64,000 nucleotides of DNA, taken from Rhabdophis nuchalis (taxonomy: Eukaryota; Chordata; Lepidosauria; Squamata; Natricidae). The DNA lies in NCBI GenBank assembly GCA_039707465.1, contig CM077644.1, forward strand, positions 199,179,962-199,243,961, written 5' to 3'. The notes under the pieces were generated by a model, which saw nothing but the letters and a program-made list of their open reading frames with translations, did no database searches and was not told where the DNA came from. This document shows, in pieces, positions 11,423-21,394 of the stretch; position 1 is the first letter of the stretch; every line of letters starts with the position of its first letter. Made by a program: the position numbers and the translations under genes.

Positions 11423-11557
11423 CAGGGATGTCCAAACTTGGGAACTTTAAGACTTGTGGACTTCAACTCCCAGAATTCCCCAGCCAGCTATGCTGGCTGG
11501 GGAATTCTGGGAGTTGAAGTCCACAAGTCTTAAAGTTCCCAGGTTTGGACATCCCTG
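11423..11557. mobile_element. Palindromic hAT-like MITE, family B
   Basis: A 135-bp near-perfect palindrome: the left half ends CCCCAGCCAGC and the right half is its reverse complement. Termini are CAGGGATGTCCAAAC / GTTTGGACATCCCTG (one base varies inside). Both flanks are ctctaatc (11415-11422, 11558-11565), a perfect 8-bp duplication. Related copies: 13529, 44763 (complete); 18216, 28231, 47600 and 53917 (partial). Confidence 0.92.
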
Positions 11558-12034
11558 CTCTAATCGTTTTCAAATAAAAATATGTTGGTCTTTAAAGATA
11601 ATTTTTGTAGTTGTCATGGGCTGCAACTCACTTCATCAAATAGAAGCATTATCCACAACTGACAGATTTTATGAATTTATATAAAATGGGTTTTAAAAAT
11701 CTTTCTCTCTATATAAACTTACATATGTATACACAAATATTAGGAGTACCCTTCATGTTATGCAATCCAAAGAAATATCTTATGTAATATCCAATTGCAA
11801 AGAAATTCAGCAAGTTATTGTATACAATAGCTCTAATTGAGTTATTATTACCCTTCTACTTTAACCTAACATTCAGCATTGAAAAATCAAGTAGAAGCAC
11901 TAACAGAGTGAAGTCAAATCTGCTGACAAAATGTAATTTAATAGTTCCACAGCACAGTTTTCCTTTAAAGTTCTGCCTGGATAAATGGTAACTTTGGATC
12001 AAGTCCAAGAACAAATGAAGAAGTGTAAGCTCTT

Positions 12035-12049
12035 GGGGGGGGGGGGGGG
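12035..12049. repeat. Poly-G run (15 G)
   Basis: Fifteen consecutive G in the last PH-gene intron; a possible quadruplex-forming or assembly-error-prone site. Confidence 0.9.
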
Positions 12050-12439
12050 ACGACAAAAGATGCCTTTCAAATATTAAGTAGTAATATCTAGGATACATTC
12101 ATAGAAATGCTAGGAGATCTGCAAACGATTAGATCCGTTCTTCAAAACAACGATCCTACAAGGTATTAAAGGTTAATGAACTGAGTATGACCTAAGTTTT
12201 CCTGGAGAAATTCTTAAGCTAGGCTGAACAACCTTAGATATAAGTGACAATGTGACACACACATCCTAAAATTCTTTTTCTCTCATATGTACTCAGAAAC
12301 GACTTAAGGACAGAAGTACACTAGCCTGTCCTGTTTGAGTCAGAGTCATGAAAACTAAGACAAACTATAATAAAAACCAAGCCCACTTTGTAATATTCCT
12401 TTGTTCATTGTACTCCAAAACAGTATTTTGCCCTTTTAT

Positions 12440-12926
12440 CAGTGGTGAAATTCAATTTTTTTTACTATTGGTTCTGTGGGTGTGGCTTGATGGCGTGGCA
12501 GGAGAAGGATACTGCAAAATCTCTATTCCCTTCCCACTGCAGGAGAAGGATACTGCAAAATCTCCATTCTCTCCCCACTCCAGAGGAAGGATACTGCAAA
12601 ATCCCCATTCCCTCCCCACTCCAGGGGAAGGATACTGCAAAATCCCCATTCCCTCCCCACTGCAGGAGAAGGATACTGCAAAATCCCCATTCCCTCCCCA
12701 CTCCAGGGGAAGGATACTGCAAAATCCCCATTCCCTCCCCACTCCTGGAGAAGGATACTGCAAAATCTCCATTCCCTCCCCACTCCAGGGGAAGGATACT
12801 GCAAAATCCCCATTCCCTCCCCACTCTGGGGCAGCCAGAGGTGGTGTTCGCCAGTTCTCTGAACTACTCCAAATTTCTGCTACTGGTTATCCAGAACCTG
12901 TCAGAACCTGCTGAATTTCACCCCTG
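12440..12926. mobile_element. hAT-like MITE, family A, enlarged by an internal minisatellite
   Basis: Starts CAGTGGTGAAATTCAA and ends CTGAATTTCACCCCTG, with perfect 8-bp flanks ccttttat (12432-12439, 12927-12934). At 487 bp it is about twice the length of its relatives because of the 41-bp tandem array inside. Compared with 10998-11240 it is inserted in the opposite orientation. Confidence 0.92.
12500..12830. repeat. 41-bp minisatellite, eight copies
   Basis: The word aggatactgc recurs at 12506, 12547, 12588, 12629, 12670, 12711, 12752 and 12793, an exact 41-bp period. Because 41 is not a multiple of three and the unit has no stop, open frames of about 100-195 codons appear in several frames on both strands; they are artefacts of the repeat, not genes. 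Confidence 0.96.
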
Positions 12927-13528
12927 CCTTTTATGCTTTCATAGAGTATCCTGTATAGAGAAGACTTGGTATTCTCCACAAGTGTTAGATTTCAGTTCCC
13001 TTCAATCAACACTAGTAGAAGTTTACTAGGGATTTTGGAGTTAGTGTGATAGCAAAGGCTGGCATAATAAACCTAAAGATATATTAATCTTTAAAAGGGA
13101 TGTCTATCTCATGATATAGATAGCTATACCCTTGAGAAGTCTTTCACACAGTCAAGTGAATCCAGCTTTAGCCATATTTAGTTGGCATAGACCCAATTAA
13201 AATAATTTACATATTGTGGATTTAAATGGGTTTATACTAAACTTGACTTAATCTGGGTTCAACCCATCAACTCAGATGATTTTTTAAAGTATTTAGTCAA
13301 GTGAATAATCATTTAAGCAAGCTAAGGTACAGTCAGCTCTGTGAAAGAGCAGGAGGATTTTTTTATCTCTTGGCTTGAATGTATTAATGCTTATGTATTT
13401 CAAGGAATGCAGATATCTGTAGTACCGGTAAGTAAAAATATTTCAACTTGTGCAATCTTTGCAAAGGTTAGCTACTTTCTGTAAACTGATCCAAAGAATG
13501 ATGTGTGATGCATTTTGACATTGTAGGT

Positions 13529-13637
13529 CAAGAATTCTCAATCTTGACAATTTAAGATGTGTGGACTTCAACTCCCAGAATTCATGGCTGGAGAACTTAA
13601 GTCCACACATCTTAGTTACCAAGAGTGGGAACTCCTG
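13529..13637. mobile_element. Diverged palindromic hAT-like MITE, family B
   Basis: Inverted halves share 'aagatgtgtggacttcaactc' type sequence; the flanks ttgtaggt and ttcttggt match at 6 of 8. Shorter and older-looking than the copies at 11423 and 44763. It lies about 140 bp upstream of the last PH-gene exon. Confidence 0.65.
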
Positions 13638-13773
13638 TTCTTGGTGATATAGTTTTTTTTTAAAGGTATGTTTGATATCTCATTTACTATGTTGTAATTA
13701 CGTTTGTTTTAATTTGCAGTTAGATAAAAGTCCATTCAGTTAATGATCAGCTTTGACTTCTCCTTTTTTCCAG

Positions 13774-13849
13774 GTGGATCAGTGCCTTGCGAGCTTCCGT
13801 CAGTAAATGGCTCCCTTGGAACAAGGCCACAGAAGACTTCATGCATTGA
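13774..13849 (+). CDS. Last coding exon of tandem PH-domain gene
   Basis: Acceptor ctccttttttccag precedes 13774. The first base completes the arginine codon from exon 4, giving NQRWISALRASVSKWLPWNK and the end ATEDFMH followed by TGA (13847-13849). The tryptophan is the conserved PH C-terminal helix residue, so the protein ends about 20 residues after its second PH domain. Taken together the five exons give about 200 residues. The order PH-linker-PH-stop resembles the C-termini of several exchange factors and adaptors, but I cannot assign a family. Confidence 0.87.
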
Positions 13850-14050
13850 TTGCTATAAAAAGTACAATGTGAAAGGAAAACTGAGACTTCTGTACAACTA
13901 CTAAGCTTTTGTTATGAATTTTCAGAACATGAACGCAGTTGCTAGCATAAATTCCTGATCGTGTCCTAGCATCCCATGAGTAACAAATCCTCCATTTGTT
14001 GAAAATTTTTGAAGTATAATGAATTAAAAACTGTACATTCAGATGTTCCT
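13850..14050 (+). other. Probable 3' UTR of the tandem PH-domain gene
   Basis: Sequence directly after the stop is unique-looking and non-repetitive. An ATTAAA hexamer at 14023-14028, followed by a T-rich stretch, is a possible polyadenylation signal; others occur near 14210. No AATAAA is seen close by, so the transcript end is uncertain. Confidence 0.4.
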
Positions 14051-14584
14051 GTATTTATTTCAGCATCTCCTTTTTCATTATTTGAGACAATCCACTGAGC
14101 ATCTGTATCATTTGTATACAACTTGTTATGCTCTCATTTTCACTGTTAAGAACTTAATTCCCTGAGGAGGCTTGCTAGCTTCTCCTTGGAGTTGACATTT
14201 CCTTTTAGGGATTAAAATGAAATTTTCCTGAATAATATTGCTTATTTCCACTAACCCCTAGAGTTTTTAGTGTGTTCATGGGACAATAGTTGTTATAAAT
14301 AGCAGCATGTAATTTTGTGCTCATGCAGTGCTGCTGACTTAATTATAGCTATCTCTTGTTACTTGTAACATCTGATATTTCTCACAGTGGTGGGATGGTA
14401 TGCTCTCTTCACAGTTTCCTCCAAATTCTGATGAAATCATAAGGGAAAGTTTTAATGTTTGGGGATGTATCCAAGAGTTGCTTGAATAGAAGACAGCTCA
14501 GCTGTCAGTTCTGTTTTTTAGCCGCTGCCTTCACCAGACTGTAACATGAGAAGAAAGAGGAATCTTCTCCCACTTTCCATGCCT

Positions 14585-16160
14585 TAATTTTTTTTTAAAT
14601 AATTGTATTAAAATTGTAATTACATTAGTAAGAGATAACACAAACGAAAAGAGAAAAATAGAAATGTGCAGGAAAGCAAATACAAAAAAATACAAATAAA
14701 AAAGACAGAAAAAAACAAGAAAAAGCAAATTTCCATCTCAGCACAAGCATAAACAATTTCACTATCTCTTCACCTCCTCTTATTTAACAGATATAAAGCT
14801 CTTCACCCATAAGTAATTTCTTGACTGAAGGCAAATCCAATAACATCTGTTCCAATCTGGTATCAACAAAAAGCCCCCAAAGAGTGCTAAAATAACATTA
14901 CTTAACATATATAAAATTAAATATTTCACACTTTACTTTTAGCTATAAAGTGGTCCGGAGATCCTAGTGTGCACAAAAGACTAAAATTTAACATGACATC
15001 TCTCCTTTAAAGAGAACAATCTCACAAAGATCTTTTACTTTAAGTTGAAAGGCAATTAAATATAAAGTCAGTTTAAATCCTTTCAGATTAAAATACATAA
15101 AGTAACTGTAAGAAAAAGTTTGAAATCCAATACATAACATCTTTCCATTCTAAATATCAACAAGTCCAAAGGGAACCGCACCAAATAACTATATGCCCCA
15201 TTAGAAACATTCCATATCTCAATTCACATAAGCAAATCCACATTTAGAAGGCATAAGTAGTTCCAATATTGTAGTATAAACATCAAAATTTAACATGACA
15301 AAGAAGGATAGTTTATCCTTTAAAGAGAACATGCTCCCAGATATTTTTCAGCTTAAAGGACAGATAAAAAGCAATTTAAAAGTTATCAGATTAGGATTCA
15401 TAAAGTAACTGTAGGGGGAAAAACCATGTTAACTGAAAACAAATCTAATACGGAACATTTTTCCAATCCAGATGTCAGAAAATCCAACAAGAACCTCTCA
15501 GAATAACATGTCCTCATTTTAACCCTGATTAAATTAACCACCTTTGTGTTCCTTTGACATAAACCAATTTTGGTCCTCAATCCGTTCAGATGATTTTGTG
15601 AGTGCAGCAAAGGAAATTATTCTGATTGTCCTCGAGAATTATCATTATATTTCCTTAATTCTTAATTCTTCATCCGTTTTTGTAATGTATAATGGCAAAC
15701 TCTTGTTCAAATTCTTATTCACATTGTTTTTAGATGGATTTGTTACAGATCTTTTTCTGTAACATCTTCTAGAAACAGACTGTTTTCAAGAAAACATAAT
15801 ACAAAAAGTCGCAATGCAGTTGCTTAAAAAATGTTCTGCATGCTATTATAAATTGCTTGTCTTATAAAAAAAAATTTCTTTCCCACAAGAAAGCATTGAT
15901 TATTTAAAATTAACTTCAAAGACTTAATACTCAAGAGTTCAATATTCCAATGTTTTCTGAGCTCTTAATTCATTTAAACTTTCTATACCCCAAAACTTGT
16001 CTTTCTTTCTGCTGTTTATTTTAAATTCTTAAATCTTATAAAGATGCAACTTCACTTTCTTATATTGAAGATTAAAGGTATTCACTCAGTGTCTCCAGCC
16101 TTATTTTAAAGGTGTCTTTAAAGCAATAAATAGACAATTTCCTGCTGTATATCAAAGGTT
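14585..16160. repeat. AT-rich repeat-like tract with a ~303-bp internal duplication
   Basis: Two diverged direct copies (about 14885-15190 and 15190-15495) are offset by 302-303 bp: aaaatttaacatgaca at 14983 and 15285, cataaagtaactgta at 15096 and 15399. Composition is A-rich on the plus strand with no coding frame. It may be the non-coding part of an L1- or RTE-type element, but I cannot classify it. Confidence 0.6.
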
Positions 16161-17008
16161 ACCTTGTAGAACATGTGGAATGGGCATTTTTCAATTGATT
16201 TGGTACAGGGCATGGGCAAAGTACCCATCAGGCTTTATTTATTAAATTTATTCAGTTTGGCAACTTCCCAGTAAAGCAAGAAAAAATATCCAGGCTGCCA
16301 GAAGTGGGAGGAAATGGTAAGAGAAATGGGAGCAAGAACTGACTGATTAACCACGATATTTTCAATTTTACTGAGCTGTTTGTTGCAGTCAGAGACCTGG
16401 TATACTGGTATACAATGGGAAAAGAGCCCAGTCTGAGTCTTTCAACTCTTACTGCAAATGGAAGTCCTGGAAAAGGGTGTCTAAAGTTGGGAGAGGAGGG
16501 ACATGCCCACAGGAGACCAAAGGTGGCTACCTACCCAGCTCTTTACCACCTCAGCCATCACTTCCTCATAGATTGTGTCTACAGAAGAATTGTGGCAGAA
16601 GATGGAAAATACTGCTTTAAAACTGGGAATATGCAATCAACTTGCCTCAGCTATGGATTATGCATGGCACAAAGGTGACATCATAAAGACATGCTATTTA
16701 AAAATGATTAGAAGGACATTCTCTGATTACCAAAACATGAGGGAGTCCTTAAGCTCCACTCCTAAGCAAAGTTGCTAGGGAGAAAAAAAAAACTAATGAT
16801 GATATAATAGCTTACCACTCAGTAAAAACTTTTAGGATAGTGTTGTAATGGGACATAATTGCATGCAGTATGTGAGAATGGAATGTGTTTGATGAGGGCT
16901 TGCTGATTCCCTGAAAGGATCTCTAATCTCTCTATCCATAACCCCACCATACATTCCTCAAAGCTCCTGAGAAAAGTCAACTCAGTATTGCAGCTACCCC
17001 TTACTTTT
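16161..17008. other. Intergenic, nothing recognised
   Basis: No exon with splice borders, RNA gene or repeat family was recognised. The open frame at 16415-16678 shows no motif and overlaps another short frame, so I treat it as chance. Confidence 0.45.
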
Positions 17009-17016
17009 CCCTACAC

Positions 17017-17281
17017 CAGGGCTTAGCAAACCATGCCTCTTTCATCCCTCTGCTGTGGCTCCCTGTCGCTGGTCAGCTCCACAATTTATAGGACTTATGG
17101 TTAGGACAGTTAGAGGAAAAAGGATGCCACACAAGGAGAAGACTCTATGATGGAGGAACCGACTTCCGGTCAGCAGAGCAAAAAGGGTGCCACACCACTT
17201 CCAGTCAGCTCCAGAATTGAACAGGGAGATTCTGGTTAGGACCCTTGTGGCTCTTTGAATCTTTAAGGTTGTCATCCCCTG
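17017..17281. mobile_element. hAT-like MITE (CAGGGCTTAGCAAAC type)
   Basis: Begins CAGGGCTTAGCAAACC and ends GGTTGTCATCCCCTG. Flanks ccctacac (17009-17016) and ccctagac (17282-17289) match at 7 of 8. No coding capacity. Confidence 0.75.
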
Positions 17282-17721
17282 CCCTAGACAGAGCCCTCGG
17301 TCAGGAGGATTCAAACCACAACCTTCTTCCCATCAGTACCTTTACCAGAAGGGAAGGCTTGTTCTAAAGTGTGCTCCCTTTTCTGAAATAAACATTACTG
17401 ATTCAACAATAATTCAGAATCTTTATTATTTAAGACAAATCCTAGAAGTAGGAGAATATAGGAAGGAAACAAAAATAAAAAGGAAAGTGTGGCAAAAGAG
17501 AAGAGCGATGACTTCTAAGAAGATTGTTTTCAGACAATGCTTGCTTGAGGTCTCAGAGGAATAAAGACAAAAGACAGATGTACAGGGCTGATCCCTCTCT
17601 GTTTAAAAGCCCACCAAAAAGGGGGGAAATCCCAATTTTAAGGGGCTTCTCAGCACCTGATTTTGCATACTTTGGGTGTTCATATACTCACGCATTCTTT
17701 TAACTTTTCCAGTATCGGTAT

Positions 17722-18028
17722 CAGATGTGATATTCAGCAGGTACTGACCAATTCTGGAGAACCAGTAGTGGAAATTTTGAGTAGTTTGGAGAACTGGTAA
17801 ATCCCATCTCTGGCTGGCCCCGCCCCCATCTATTCTCTGCCTCCCGAGTCTCAGCTGATCTGGAAGGAATGGAGATTTTGCAGTAACTTTCCCCTGGAGT
17901 GGGGTGGGAATGGAGATTTTACAGTATCCTTCCCATGCCATGCTTACTAAGCCATGTCCACCAAGCCATACCACACCCACCAAGCCACCCACAGAACCAG
18001 TAGTAAAAAAAATTGAATCCCACCACTG
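17722..18028. mobile_element. hAT-like MITE, family A
   Basis: Starts CAGATGTGATATTCAGCAGG, ends TTGAATCCCACCACTG. Flanks atcggtat (17714-17721) and atctgtat (18029-18036) match at 7 of 8. Contains two diverged copies of the 'gagattttgcagta...ttcccc' unit that is amplified at 12500-12830. Confidence 0.88.
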
Positions 18029-18215
18029 ATCTGTATATCTTGGAATTGATTTCACTATACTTTGTATGTAATTGTTCATCCTTCCTCTCTAGTTAACAAA
18101 AGGCACAATAAGAAAAAAAAATCCTGTTCCTTTTCCCATTCCCTTAGCTCCCCTATAAATTTATTTTATTGAACAAGGTAAAACTGTTTTAAAAAGACAA
18201 CTGTACAGGTTAAGC

Positions 18216-18285
18216 CAGGGGTGGGCAAACTTTGCAACTTTAAGTCTGAAGGACTTCAGCTCCCAAAATTGCATGAAATGTTTCA
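18216..18285. mobile_element. Half of a palindromic MITE, family B
   Basis: Reads caggggtgggcaaactttgc and then 'aactttaagtctgaaggac', the left half of the element at 44763; the right arm is missing. Confidence 0.6.
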
Positions 18286-18349
18286 CCAGGTAAAGTAAAA
18301 TGAATTGGTTTCTAGAAAATAAAATAAAATGTGGACAAATTGTATTTAA

Positions 18350-19309
18350 CATACACATAGAGTGACACTATTTTAAAAGCTGAACATTATATAGATGTTT
18401 TTAAAGGCATAACATTTAAAAATAAATATTTGAAAATAATAATTTTATTTATTTTTAATTTTTCTGGTCACATGCAGTATTAATGCAGCTTTAGATCACT
18501 TGTTGTTTCTTGTAAATTCTTACTCCTAATTTGGTTAATTGTTTGAAGTTTCACATTGTTGCATCAACTGGTTGAAACTACTGCCAAGCTGGTGCTGAGG
18601 TTACTACAGAAATTTAAAAATTCATTAAGGGAGCTGATATGAATGTGAAGATACATTGTACAGAATATAAATACTGTAAATTTCAGTTTCATGCTTTAAA
18701 AATGAAATTAATAATTGTATGAGCTGTGGGATGATTGCATATAGATGACTTAAAAATTCCTAAAGATGCATTGTCCTTGCAAAAGTTGAACCATTCAGGC
18801 TGGTTGAAAGTATCTAGATGGATAGAGGTCTTTCCTCATCCTTTACTCTTGTCAACTTAATATTTTAGTATTAAACAAACAGGTTATAATATCAAACAAA
18901 ATATTTATTTTTATTTTTAAGCATCATTAGTTTTACTTCTCTAATTCTATAAGAGGGAGGGAGGGAGGGAGATACAGCATGGAGGTCGACACTATTAGAA
19001 GATGCTCTTTAGTGTTGCCAGTAAATTGGCTGGAACAGGATATAATTTAAAGTGACCAATTTGCCATCTGCTACTAAGTCAAAAATATATGCCAAGGTCT
19101 GATCCAGTGCAGCATAACTGAAAACAAAACAAAGATGTATAACTTTATCATTGCATGTTCATTGACTTCCTTGTAATGTACTTTAATTTCTAGATGTCAT
19201 AATTTCAAGATTCTGTTGATTCAGCCTAGCCATAGAGTAGAATTAGCTTGTCATGTTTTCTGTCTGGCCTACCTGGGAAGGCAATATCAATATTGCAAGT
19301 CTGAAAGTA
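18350..19309. other. AT-rich intergenic, no gene seen
   Basis: No gene or named repeat recognised. There is a short GGGA run at about 18953-18971. The last five bases before the LTR (19310-19314, caaac) are the LTR element's target duplication. Confidence 0.45.
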
Positions 19310-19314
19310 CAAAC

Positions 19315-19613
19315 TGTTAGATCAGACAAAGGATTCTGACTCAGGCATGGTCAAAACAACAGGAACGTTTATTCACACTATTTACAACACACACAAGATT
19401 CAACTGGCAAGGTTTCTTCTCTGGCAACCTCTTATATAGAGTTACCAGGCAGGAAAACTACTAGCAAGCAATTGCAACATTGTAACTCCTTTCCAGACAG
19501 ATTCCAGTCAGCTCGTCTCAGTCAATTAACTCAGCTGCCGGATCTGTTCCGGAATGCGGTGACTCACAGGTTACCAGACTTGCTGTCTGGGTCGTAGACC
19601 TGAGGACTCAACA
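19315..19613 (-). repeat. 3' LTR (299 bp)
   Basis: Ends follow the TG...CA rule on both strands (tgttag... / ...tcaaca). On the minus strand it carries a TATATAAG box (about 19430-19438) and an AATAAA at 19368-19373. It contains 14 bp (around 'tccggaatgcggtg') absent from the other LTR. Confidence 0.95.
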
Positions 19614-19625
19614 CTCCTTCCCCCA
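19614..19625 (-). other. Polypurine tract
   Basis: On the minus strand the sequence immediately before the 3' LTR is GGGGGAAGGAG, touching the LTR edge. This is the expected plus-strand DNA primer of an LTR retroelement. Confidence 0.85.
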
Positions 19626-20440
19626 TAGTCAGTGCGCATGTGTCCAGGCTCTCTGTCCATCACAGTACATGCGCACGCGTATTCGTTCAGATAGGCGGGG
19701 CGGTGTCGGGTCCGCCCCGAACGCCTTAGTTCCTGCAGAGAGTTCGGCGCGGGCAGCAGGTCCTGTGGAAGCTCCTCCCTGCGAGGAGTGGAGCTTTCGC
19801 CTACGTCACCACGGCCTGCCCCCGGAGGTGGAGTCGCCATAGCTGGAATTGGCGATAATAGTAAGTCCGGGCGAGGGGGAGTGGCGACCAGGCTTGAGGT
19901 AGTTGACGGTTGCTGGCAGGCAGCGTTCTGGTAGGGTGGGCCTCCGATGGACGAGGCCCACAGCTCAGTATCAGGTTGAGTGGAATAGTCCTGACGGCCT
20001 CCCCAGGCGTTGCCTGCCGAGGAGAGGCCTGGACAGGCAAGGGTCTCAGAATTTCCAAACTGCGGCTCGGCTTGAACAGGGAACAACGGCCCAACGGGGG
20101 CCAACGGGCAGGAACGGCCTGGTGTGGTGAAGGCTGTCTCAGGCAGGCGGCGCCTCAGTTGATCCAGATGGCGCCGCCACTCAGATCCATCGTGAAGGCT
20201 GACCCTGTAAGAACAGGGTCCGGTTAAGTCCAAAATGGTGGCGGCAATCCATCGCAGCTCCCGTGAGAAGTTCCTTGCCCAAACTAGGTCCCCAATTTTA
20301 AATAAGCGAGGGGCGGAAATCTGCAGGTTGCTCCTCTGCAACCCGTCGTAATTGGGGTGCAGTCTGTCCAGGGTGGTCCGCAAGCGTCGGCCCATCAAGA
20401 GCTCTGCGGGGCTTTTCCCTGTGGCGGACAAGGTGTGACA
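19614..20440 (-). pseudogene. Integrase C-terminal region of the Mag-like element (third frame)
   Basis: Open frame continuing the integrase after a frameshift near 20440. It begins with GKSPAELLMGRRLRTTLDRL, the typical post-catalytic integrase segment, then RLFKIGDLVWARNF and a small beta-rich domain (SYRVSLHDGSEWRRHLDQLRR). The rest is a proline-rich tail that runs into the LTR, with its stop at 19571-19573. No chromodomain signature is present, which fits Mag rather than chromovirus lineages. Confidence 0.8.
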
Positions 20441-20612
20441 TGCTGTCCCAAGAGGTACACAGCCACCCTTGCCTGCCAGTCCCCTTTATCCAAACGGGCC
20501 AAGGCTTCCTTGGCCGAGCGGACTGCTCGTTCCGCGCGTCCATTAGATGCCGGGTGATAAGGGGCAACCGGCGCGTGGCGGATCCCTTGGGTGGCCAGAA
20601 AATCCAAGAAGG
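20395..20612 (-). pseudogene. Integrase core fragment with the catalytic glutamate (second frame)
   Basis: After a one-base loss (or two-base gain) near 20605-20615 the integrase continues in this frame: FLATQGIRHAPVAPYHPASN and then GRAERAVRSAKEAL, where the E of the A-E-R context is the third residue of the D,D-35-E triad. The frame ends 40 codons later because of the next frameshift near 20440. Separation of the glutamate from the two aspartates means no single frame encodes a working integrase. Confidence 0.85.
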
Positions 20613-21394
20613 TGGAGACTGAAATTGGGGCCGTTATCCGACACAATGACGTCCGGCAACCCGTGGGTCGCGAACAGGCGGCGCAAGGCGCGCACTGAGC
20701 TCTCCACTGTGGTGGAAGCCATGATAATCACCTCCACCCAGCGGGAGAACGCGTCCACCACCACAAGGAAAGTCTGGCCATGGAAGGGACCCGCGAAATC
20801 CAAGTGGAGCCTGGACCACGGGCTCCTGGGGACGTCCCACTCCCTCGGCGGGGAGACCGGCTGGGCCGGCCGAGACGATTGGCAGGAGGAGCAGGCGGCC
20901 ACCCATTCCGCCACTTCAACGTCCATGCCAGGCCACCAGACATAGCTCCAGGCTAAAGCCTTCATACGGACGATGCCTGGTTGGCATGGAGCGACTGAAG
21001 AACCATGTGTCTGAGAGGGGAAGGGACGATGACCCGATCTCCCCAACACAAGCACCCGCAATGGAGCGAGAGCTCCAGCTGGCGTGACTTGTAAGGCCGA
21101 AAGTCTTCGGCCACGCTGCCCGAAGGCCAGCCCCTCAGCACCCATCGCCCAGACCTGGGCGAGGACTGGGTCTGCGCGGGTGTGAGCGGCGACGGCGGAT
21201 GAGGACAGGGGCAAGTCCGACTCCGCGACCATCAGGACAGAGAGGGCAGGCACAGGGGTCGGATCCGGCCCCGGGAGAGGGCAGCGGCTCAGGGCATCAG
21301 CATGCCCTATCTGCTTGCCAGGACGGTATAGCAGCGTATAGTCATACGCTGCCAGGAATTCCGTACAGCGGGTCATCCTGGACGACAGGATGGG
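20606..21394 (-). pseudogene. RNase H end and integrase N-terminal part of the Mag-like element
   Basis: Begins with the RNase H to integrase junction (TEFLAAYDYTLLYRPGKQIG, HADALSR) and continues through an HHCC-like zinc region that seems damaged (HGSSVAPCQPGIVRMK lacks the second expected histidine; CSSCQ is kept). The catalytic aspartates appear in LHLDFAGPF and IVSDNGPNF. It is in a different frame from the upstream reverse transcriptase: a run of seven C (minus strand) near 21388-21394 would need eight to keep the frame. Confidence 0.88.

Noticed and set aside
12348..13029. Several long overlapping open frames (up to 195 codons) on both strands
   Set aside because: They are produced by a stop-free 41-bp tandem repeat; the unit length not divisible by three opens several frames at once.
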